Assembly: GCF_024748615.1 (NCBI RefSeq)
Contig: NZ_CP087168.1
Coordinates: forward strand, 868,001-932,000
Length of the DNA stretch: 64,000 nt
Direction: 5' to 3'
From: Pseudomonas sp. B21-048
Lineage (GTDB): Bacteria > Pseudomonadota > Gammaproteobacteria > Pseudomonadales > Pseudomonadaceae
The notes beneath the pieces were generated by a model that was not told the origin of the DNA, did not search any database, and saw only the letters and a list, made by a program, of their open reading frames with translations. Position 1 is the first letter of the stretch. Each line of letters starts with the position of its first letter. Below, one piece after another: positions 56,974 through 64,000 of the stretch. The translations under genes were made by a program, and so were the position numbers.

Positions 56974-57947
56974 TACATTACTCCTGCGCGCAGCAAGTCG
57001 TGCATGTTCAAGGCGCCGACCGGGCGGTCTTCGCTGTCGACTACTACCAGCGCGTTGATCTTGTGGTCTTCCATGATTTTCAGCGCCTCGGCGGCAAGCA
57101 TCTCGGCGCGGGCGGTCTTGCCGTGGGCGGTCATCACTTCATCAATGGTCGTGCTGTGGATATCAATGGTGCGGTCCAGAGTGCGGCGCAGGTCGCCGTC
57201 GGTGAAGATCCCGGCAAGCTTTCCATCCGTGCTCAGTACAACGGTCATGCCCAACCCCTTACGGGTCATTTCCATCAAGGCATCCTTGAGCAGCGTACCG
57301 CACATCACTTGCGGTAATTCGGTGCCGGCATGCATGACATTTTCCACTTTCAGCAACAAACGGCGGCCAAGGGCACCACCCGGGTGGGAAAAAGCGAAAT
57401 CTTCAGCAGTAAAACCACGAGCTTCAAGCAAGGCAACGGCGAGAGCGTCGCCCATGACCAGGGCTGCGGTGGTCGATGAGGTGGGCGCCAGATTCAGCGG
57501 ACAGGCTTCGTGTTCGACGCTTACATTGAGGTTGACTTCCGCAGCCTTGGCCAGCGGCGACTCGGGGTTGCCGGTCAGGCTGATCATCTGAATGCCCTGG
57601 CGCTTGATCAGCGGCAGCAAGGTGACGATTTCATTGGTGGACCCGGAGTTCGACAGCGCCAGAATAATGTCGTCACGGGTGATCATGCCCATATCGCCAT
57701 GGCTGGCCTCGGCCGGGTGCACGAAGAAAGCCGTGGTGCCGGTGCTGGCGAGGGTGGCGGCAATCTTGTTGCCGATGTGCCCCGATTTGCCCATGCCGAC
57801 CACGACCACACGGCCTTTGCTGGCCAGAATCATCTCGCAAGCACGTACGAAATCCGCATCGATATGGGGTAGCAAGCCTTGTACGGCTTCCAGTTCGAGG
57901 CGGATGGTACGTTGTGCGGATTGAATCAGGTCGCTGGATTGGTTCAT
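56973..57947 (-). CDS. kdsD: D-arabinose 5-phosphate isomerase
   Basis: 324 aa. N-terminal SIS sugar-isomerase domain (GMGKSGHIGNKIAATLASTG, HGDMGMI) and two C-terminal CBS domains from about residue 205 (LKDALMEMTRKGLGMTVV and LAAEALKIMEDHKINALVVVD). Makes A5P for KDO. Start at 57947 (MNQSSDLIQSA) fits the family. First gene of the kdsD-kdsC-lptC-lptA-lptB run, divergent from mlaF. Confidence 0.96.
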   Translation of the reverse strand: MNQSSDLIQSAQRTIRLELEAVQGLLPHIDADFVRACEMILASKGRVVVVGMGKSGHIGNKIAATLASTGTTAFFVHPAEASHGDMGMITRDDIILALSNSGSTNEIVTLLPLIKRQGIQMISLTGNPESPLAKAAEVNLNVSVEHEACPLNLAPTSSTTAALVMGDALAVALLEARGFTAEDFAFSHPGGALGRRLLLKVENVMHAGTELPQVMCGTLLKDALMEMTRKGLGMTVVLSTDGKLAGIFTDGDLRRTLDRTIDIHSTTIDEVMTAHGKTARAEMLAAEALKIMEDHKINALVVVDSEDRPVGALNMHDLLRAGVM

Positions 57948-58223
57948 GTCGGAAATCGGATAGCCTGATGAAAAGGCGGCGATTATAACGGTAATGATCG
58001 AAAGCCTCACGCAAGTTCGTCACGGTTTGTCATTCCTTGTCACCGAATCTCTCTAAATAGATGATTTCAGGCGGTCATGTTGCTGAACATGCCCGGCTTT
58101 GGCCTTGGGCGCTTGGCCTTTGCAGTGATATAGTTCGCCGCCAGTTCGGCCTGCCCGGGGAGGTATGTGCTTTCGCCAGAAAGCCAGGCGTCCGAGTGAG
58201 AGGCTGCATCGCAAGGAGTTTAG

Positions 58224-59033
58224 ATGAGTGCCGATAACGCCTACGCGGTCGAGCTGAAGGGACTGACCTTCAAGCGCGGTGCGCGCAGCATTTTCAATAA
58301 CGTCGATATCCGCATACCACGCGGCAAGGTCACCGGCATCATGGGACCTTCCGGGTGTGGCAAGACCACGCTGTTGCGGCTGATAGGCGCACAGCTGCGC
58401 CCTACCAATGGCGAAGTCTGGGTCAATGGCCAGAACCTGCCGACGTTGTCGCGCAGCGATCTGTTCGATGCGCGCAAGCACATGGGTGTGCTGTTTCAGA
58501 GCGGTGCACTGTTTACCGATCTCGATGTATTCGAGAACGTCGCTTTTCCGCTGCGGGTTCATACCGGGCTGCCGGAAGAAATGATTCGCGACATTGTCCT
58601 GCTCAAATTGCAGGCCGTGGGCTTGCGTGGCGCCATCGACCTGATGCCTGACGAATTGTCCGGTGGGATGAAGCGTCGTGTCGCGCTGGCCCGGGCCATT
58701 GCGCTTGATCCGCAAATCCTCATGTACGACGAGCCCTTTGTCGGCCAGGACCCGATCGCCATGGGCGTGCTGGTACGCCTGATTCGCCTGCTCAACGATG
58801 CGCTGGGCATCACCAGTATCGTGGTTTCTCACGATCTGGCCGAGACCGCGAGCATCGCCGACTACCTCATCGTGGTGGGCGACGGACAAGTGTTGGGCCA
58901 GGGCGCACCCAAGGATTTGATGAAATCGGACGAGCCACGTATTCGTCAATTCCTGACAGGCGAACCCGACGGCCCGGTCGCATACCACTTTCCAGCGACG
59001 GATTACCGCGCAGATCTTCTGGGGAAGCGCTGA
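58224..59033 (+). CDS. mlaF: Phospholipid transport ATPase MlaF
   Basis: 269 aa. Walker [10 protein letters not shown], signature LSGGMKRR, Walker [19 protein letters not shown]-loop VVSHD. Energises the MlaFEDB complex that maintains outer-membrane lipid asymmetry. AAGGAG precedes the ATG. Stop and mlaE start share one base (TGATG). Confidence 0.97.
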   Translation: MSADNAYAVELKGLTFKRGARSIFNNVDIRIPRGKVTGIMGPSGCGKTTLLRLIGAQLRPTNGEVWVNGQNLPTLSRSDLFDARKHMGVLFQSGALFTDLDVFENVAFPLRVHTGLPEEMIRDIVLLKLQAVGLRGAIDLMPDELSGGMKRRVALARAIALDPQILMYDEPFVGQDPIAMGVLVRLIRLLNDALGITSIVVSHDLAETASIADYLIVVGDGQVLGQGAPKDLMKSDEPRIRQFLTGEPDGPVAYHFPATDYRADLLGKR

Positions 59034-59830
59034 TGCGCAAGATTTCATTAATAGAAAGAGTGCGCCGCTTCGGCCACGCCGGCATCGATGTGCTGGCGGT
59101 ATTCGGGCGTTCGGCGCTGTTCCTGTTTCATGCCTTGCTCGGTCGTGGCGGTATCGGTGGTGGTTTCGGCCTGCTGGTCAAACAACTGCATTCGGTGGGC
59201 GTGATGTCCCTGGTGATCATCGTGGTCTCCGGTGTATTCATCGGCATGGTGCTGGCCCTGCAGGGCTTCAATATTCTGTCCAGCTACGGTTCGGAACAGG
59301 CCGTTGGGCAAATGGTTGCGCTGACGCTGCTGCGTGAACTGGGCCCGGTGGTCACGGCCTTGCTGTTCGCCGGCCGCGCGGGTTCGGCACTGACCGCCGA
59401 AATTGGCAACATGAAGTCCACCGAGCAGTTATCCAGCCTGGAGATGATCGGGGTCGACCCGCTCAAGTACATCATTGCCCCGCGCCTGTGGGCCGGCTTC
59501 ATTTCCCTGCCGGTGCTGGCGATGATTTTCAGCGTGGTGGGTATCTGGGGCGGTTCCTGGGTGGCCGTCGACTGGCTAGGGGTCTATGAAGGCTCCTACT
59601 GGTCGAACATGCAAAACAGCGTGACGTTTGTCGACGATGTGCTCAACGGCATTATCAAAAGCATCGTTTTTGCCTTCGTCGTGACCTGGATCGCCGTCTT
59701 CCAAGGCTATGACTGCGAGCCCACTTCCGAGGGGATCAGTCGTGCCACTACCAAGACCGTGGTGTATGCCTCTTTGGCTGTACTCGGCCTGGACTTTATT
59801 CTGACCGCCTTGATGTTTGGAGATTTCTGA
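59033..59830 (+). CDS. mlaE: Phospholipid transport permease MlaE
   Basis: 265 aa inner-membrane permease with about five helices; [35 protein letters not shown] and [21 protein letters not shown] are the MlaE/TrbH-type signatures. Overlaps mlaF and mlaD by one base each. Confidence 0.97.
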   Translation: MRKISLIERVRRFGHAGIDVLAVFGRSALFLFHALLGRGGIGGGFGLLVKQLHSVGVMSLVIIVVSGVFIGMVLALQGFNILSSYGSEQAVGQMVALTLLRELGPVVTALLFAGRAGSALTAEIGNMKSTEQLSSLEMIGVDPLKYIIAPRLWAGFISLPVLAMIFSVVGIWGGSWVAVDWLGVYEGSYWSNMQNSVTFVDDVLNGIIKSIVFAFVVTWIAVFQGYDCEPTSEGISRATTKTVVYASLAVLGLDFILTALMFGDF

Positions 59831-60297
59831 TGCAAAACCGCACCCTGGAAATCGGTGTCGGCCTTTTCTTGCTGGCTGGCATCCTGGCTTTGCTGTTGCT
59901 TGCGTTGCGGGTCAGTGGTCTGTCCCCGAGCGCCGCCACCGATACTTATAAACTTTATGCGTATTTCGACAATATCGCCGGTTTGACGGTCAGAGCTAAA
60001 GTGACCATGGCCGGTGTGACCATCGGCAAGGTCACGGCGATCGATCTGGACCGCGACAGCTTCACCGGTCGGGTGACCATGCAACTGGAAAAGCGCGTAG
60101 ATAATCTGCCGACTGATTCCACCGCATCTATCCTGACCGCTGGCCTGTTGGGTGAGAAGTACATCGGTATCAGCGTGGGCGGGGAGGAAACCCCGCTCAA
60201 GGATGGTGGAACCATCCACGATACGCAGTCGTCACTGGTGCTCGAGGACCTGATCGGTAAATTCCTGCTCAATACCGTTAGCAAAGACGCCAAATGA
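59830..60297 (+). CDS. mlaD: MCE-domain lipid-binding protein MlaD
   Basis: 155 aa. One N-terminal helix (IGVGLFLLAGILALLLLAL) then a single MCE domain (YAYFDNIAGLTVRAKVTMAGVTIGKV, TAGLLGEKYIGI). Assembles as a hexameric ring on MlaFEB. Confidence 0.97.
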   Translation: MQNRTLEIGVGLFLLAGILALLLLALRVSGLSPSAATDTYKLYAYFDNIAGLTVRAKVTMAGVTIGKVTAIDLDRDSFTGRVTMQLEKRVDNLPTDSTASILTAGLLGEKYIGISVGGEETPLKDGGTIHDTQSSLVLEDLIGKFLLNTVSKDAK

Positions 60298-60308
60298 GGA
60301 GCTTTTGA

Positions 60309-60980
60309 ATGATCTCTATCTTGCGACGTGGCCTGTTGGTAATACTCGCGGCCTTGCCGTTGATGGCTAATGCCGTGGCGGCGCCTTCCGCGCATGATCT
60401 GGTACAGGACACGACCAATCGGATGCTGGCCGATCTGGCGGCCAACAAAGAGAAGTACAAGCAGGACCCGCAAGACTTTTATGCGGCACTGAACAGCATC
60501 GTCGGGCCGGTGGTGGATGCCGAGGGCATTTCCAAAAGCATCATGACGGTCAAATACTCGCGCAAGGCCACGCCCGAGCAGATGAAGGCTTTTGAAGAGA
60601 ACTTCAAAAAGGGGCTGTTCCAGTTCTATGGCAATGCCTTGCTCGAGTACAACAACCAGGGCATCACCGTTGAACCTGCCAAGGACGAATCGGGAGACCG
60701 GACGAGCGTTGGCATGACGGTCAAAAGCAGCAGTGGCGCTATTTATCCCGTGTCTTACACGCTGGAAAAGATCAATGGCGAGTGGAAGCTGCGCAACGTG
60801 ATCATCAACGGCATCAACATTGGCAAATTGTTCCGTGATCAGTTCGCCGATGCCATGCAGCGCAATGGCAATGACCTGCAAAAGACTATCGACGGTTGGG
60901 CCGGGGAAGTCGCCAAAGCCAAGGAAGCTTCCAAAGCCCAGGAAACCACCGGACAATCTACCGAGAAGCAAACCCAATGA
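60309..60980 (+). CDS. mlaC: Periplasmic phospholipid carrier MlaC
   Basis: 223 aa with signal peptide (LVILAALPLMANAVAA, cleavage near residue 23). MlaC/Ttg2D core: FYAALNSIVGPVVD, KGLFQFYGNALLEYNNQ, INGEWKLRNVIINGINIG. Shuttles phospholipid between MlaA-porin and MlaD. AGGAGC precedes the ATG. The tail (KAKEASKAQETTGQSTEKQ) is low-complexity. Confidence 0.96.
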   Translation: MISILRRGLLVILAALPLMANAVAAPSAHDLVQDTTNRMLADLAANKEKYKQDPQDFYAALNSIVGPVVDAEGISKSIMTVKYSRKATPEQMKAFEENFKKGLFQFYGNALLEYNNQGITVEPAKDESGDRTSVGMTVKSSSGAIYPVSYTLEKINGEWKLRNVIINGINIGKLFRDQFADAMQRNGNDLQKTIDGWAGEVAKAKEASKAQETTGQSTEKQTQ

Positions 60981-61282
60981 GTGAGTCGGCCATTCGCATG
61001 AGCGAAGCCGGCGAGCTGTTGCTCAGTGGCGTACTGGATTACCGGACAGGCCCGAACCTGCGCAAGCAGGGGCAGGCGCTGATCAAGTCCAGCAATGCGG
61101 CTGCGCTGGTGGTTGATTGCTCCGCAGTAGAGAAGTCCAGCAGTGTCGGTTTGTCGCTGCTGCTGTGCTTCATGCGCGATGCCCAGGCGGCCGGCAAGGC
61201 CCTGAGCATTCGTGCGATACCCGACGATATGCGCGAAATTGCTCAGGTCAGCGAACTGACCGAGCTGTTGGCGCATCCCTGA
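60977..61282 (+). CDS. mlaB: STAS-domain subunit MlaB
   Basis: 101 aa STAS protein; SGVLDYRTGPNLRKQG, ALVVDCSAVEKSSSVGLSLLL. Binds MlaF and is needed for complex activity. Start at 60977 overlaps the mlaC stop (ATGA). Fifth gene of mlaFEDCB. Confidence 0.94.
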   Translation: MSESAIRMSEAGELLLSGVLDYRTGPNLRKQGQALIKSSNAAALVVDCSAVEKSSSVGLSLLLCFMRDAQAAGKALSIRAIPDDMREIAQVSELTELLAHP

Positions 61283-61297
61283 ACCGCATCTATAAAG

Positions 61298-61350
61298 AAG
61301 CCCCCCGTCAGAGTCCTGCTTAGCGGGGTTCGCAGGCGCGGGGCTTTTTT
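61298..61350 (+). terminator. Probable terminator after mlaB
   Basis: AAGCCCC (61298-61304) and GGGGCTT (61340-61346) enclose further GC-rich pairing and are followed by TTTT. Not perfect but well placed, 16 bases after the mlaB stop. Confidence 0.65.
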
Positions 61351-61396
61351 GTATGATGTCCGACCCGCGCGCACAGGGCGCCGATTGAGGTTGAGC

Positions 61397-62924
<1,528 letters not shown>

Positions 62925-62973
62925 TAGTTGCCGTATGGGCGCAAGGACGCGCCTACTGAATTTGTTATGAGTC

Positions 62974-62993
62974 GAGGGTGGTGACACCCTCGA
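62974..62993 (+). promoter_or_regulatory. Short perfect hairpin before hisG
   Basis: CGAGGGTG-GTGA-CACCCTCG, an 8-bp stem with GTGA loop, 60 bases before the hisG start and without a following T-run. Possibly a processing or translational element between murA and hisG. Confidence 0.4.
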
Positions 62994-63053
62994 TGTGTGT
63001 CCGGCGCCATTTGCGACCGGGCATGAGTACCTTGATAAGGACTGACGTTTCCC

Positions 63054-63689
63054 ATGCTGACTATCGCACTGTCCAAGGGCCGCATCCTTGACGACACCTT
63101 GCCGCTTCTGGCTGAAGCGGGCATCGTGCCGACCGAGAATCCGGACAAGAGCCGCAAGCTGATCATCCCCACGACCCAGGCCGACGTGCGCTTGCTGATC
63201 GTGCGCGCCACCGATGTGCCGACCTACGTCGAGCATGGTGCCGCCGACCTGGGCGTCGCCGGTAAAGACGTGCTGATGGAATACGGTGGTCAGGGTCTGT
63301 ACGAGCCTCTGGATCTGCGAATTGCGCTGTGCAAGCTGATGACCGCCGGCCGTGTCGGCGATGTCGAGCCCAAGGGCCGTCTGCGGGTGGCGACCAAATT
63401 CGTCAACGTCGCCAAGCGTTACTACGCCGAGCAGGGCCGTCAGGTCGACATCATCAAGCTCTACGGTTCGATGGAGCTGGCGCCGCTGATCGGTCTGGCG
63501 GACAAGATCATTGACGTGGTCGACACCGGTAACACCCTGCGTGCCAATGGCCTGGAACCCCAGGATTTCATTGCCGACATCAGCTCGCGGCTGATCGTCA
63601 ACAAAGCTTCGATGAAAATGCAACACGCCCGTATCCAGGCGTTGATCGACACCCTGCGCAAGGCAGTGGAGTCTCGACACCGCGGCTGA
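63054..63689 (+). CDS. hisG: ATP phosphoribosyltransferase, short form
   Basis: 211 aa, first histidine-biosynthesis enzyme joining ATP and PRPP. Contains [33 protein letters not shown], the PRPP-loop [14 protein letters not shown]. Lacks the C-terminal regulatory domain, so as a HisG-short enzyme it needs HisZ, which must be encoded outside the window. Confidence 0.97.
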   Translation: MLTIALSKGRILDDTLPLLAEAGIVPTENPDKSRKLIIPTTQADVRLLIVRATDVPTYVEHGAADLGVAGKDVLMEYGGQGLYEPLDLRIALCKLMTAGRVGDVEPKGRLRVATKFVNVAKRYYAEQGRQVDIIKLYGSMELAPLIGLADKIIDVVDTGNTLRANGLEPQDFIADISSRLIVNKASMKMQHARIQALIDTLRKAVESRHRG

Positions 63690-63741
63690 TCTACCTGCGC
63701 GACCTTGAGTCGCGCCGTCTATCCGCCTCATAGCCAGAATT

Positions 63742-63790
63742 CTCAGGTGCCCAAGCGGATCGAATGTTAGCTTCGGGCGCCTGAGTTTTT
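63742..63790 (+). terminator. Terminator/attenuator between hisG and hisD
   Basis: CTCAGGTGCCC (63742-63752) pairs with GGGCGCCTGAG (63775-63785), one wobble, and is followed by five T. It lies 24 bases before hisD. Confidence 0.75.
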
Positions 63791-63813
63791 GCCAATCCTA
63801 TGAGGCTCTCGCT

Positions 63814-64000
63814 ATGACCGCACCGACTGCAATTCGCCGACTCAACGCTGCTGACCCGGATTTCGCACATCATCTGGATCATCTGCTGAGCTGGGAAAGT
63901 GTGTCTGACGACTCGGTCAATCAGCGGGTGCTGGACATCATCAAGGCTGTGCGCGAGCGTGGCGACGCGGCGCTGGTGGAATTCACCCAGAAGTTCGACG
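63814..64000 (+). CDS. hisD: Histidinol dehydrogenase, N-terminal fragment at window edge
   Basis: First 62 codons only. Begins MTAPTAIRRLNAADPDF and continues through DDSVNQRVLDIIKAVRERGDAALVEFTQKFD, the standard HisD N-terminus. Catalyses the last two steps of histidine synthesis. Follows hisG after a terminator-like stem. Confidence 0.93.
   Translation, partial: MTAPTAIRRLNAADPDFAHHLDHLLSWESVSDDSVNQRVLDIIKAVRERGDAALVEFTQKFD

Overview
The window reads as a chromosome segment of a fluorescent-group Pseudomonas. The genes are GC-rich and densely packed. Gene order, as I recall it from P. aeruginosa PAO1, runs nearly collinear (in opposite numbering) from the piuA-piuC-speC neighbourhood through dpp/opdP, roxSR, gatCAB, mreBCD, rng, yhdP, tldD, ptsO-rapZ-ptsN-hpf-rpoN, lpt, kds and mla to murA-hisG-hisD. 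REP-type palindromes and a long dispersed repeat of a kind I associate with the P. fluorescens group support this. No tRNA, rRNA, CRISPR array or intact insertion sequence was seen. The synteny statements are recalled, not computed.

Layout. 1-2448: TonB-dependent siderophore receptor (piuA-like, truncated by the window edge) divergent from piuC and a Sel1-repeat gene, with a probable Fur box between. 2449-6000: an A/T-richer two-gene island whose first gene is a 735-746 aa protein that looks like an alpha-xenorhabdolysin A subunit joined to a second alpha-helical toxin-like body. It ends at a strong bidirectional terminator. 6013-7640: speC (ornithine decarboxylase) with a possible leader-peptide attenuator. 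7643-11093: osmoprotectant ABC transporter. 11423-13006: prfC. 13554-24323: dipeptide uptake (DppF, D, C, B, three full binding proteins and an OpdP-like porin), plus the C-terminal remnant of a fourth binding protein. 24890-25780: repeat-rich DNA and a structured leader before a small DUF6124-like gene. 26269-32018: SIMPL-domain protein, RoxSR redox two-component system, an SbmA/YddA-type ABC protein and an AEC transporter. 32015-33759: a broken carboxymuconolactone decarboxylase gene, a Ca/Na antiporter and an RlpA-like lipoprotein. 33887-37098: gatCAB. 37309-50729: mreBCD, maf, rng, yhdP, nitrilase-like gene, tldD, pmbA and the oppositely oriented yjgA. 50915-57947 (minus strand): ptsO, rapZ, ptsN, hpf, rpoN, lptB, lptA, lptC, kdsC, kdsD. 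58224-64000 (plus strand): mlaFEDCB, ibaG, murA, hisG and the start of hisD.

How it fits together. The right half is a conserved envelope-biogenesis core: cell shape (MreBCD), LPS core sugar synthesis and transport (KdsCD, LptABC), phospholipid asymmetry (Mla), peptidoglycan precursor (MurA), and the nitrogen-PTS/sigma-54 cluster. The left half is nutrient uptake (iron, osmolytes, peptides) interrupted by accessory DNA. The most unusual item is the fused xenorhabdolysin-like toxin island at 2803-5968. Secondary items are the pseudoknot-capable leader at 25663-25772, the AUU start of mreC and the speC leader.
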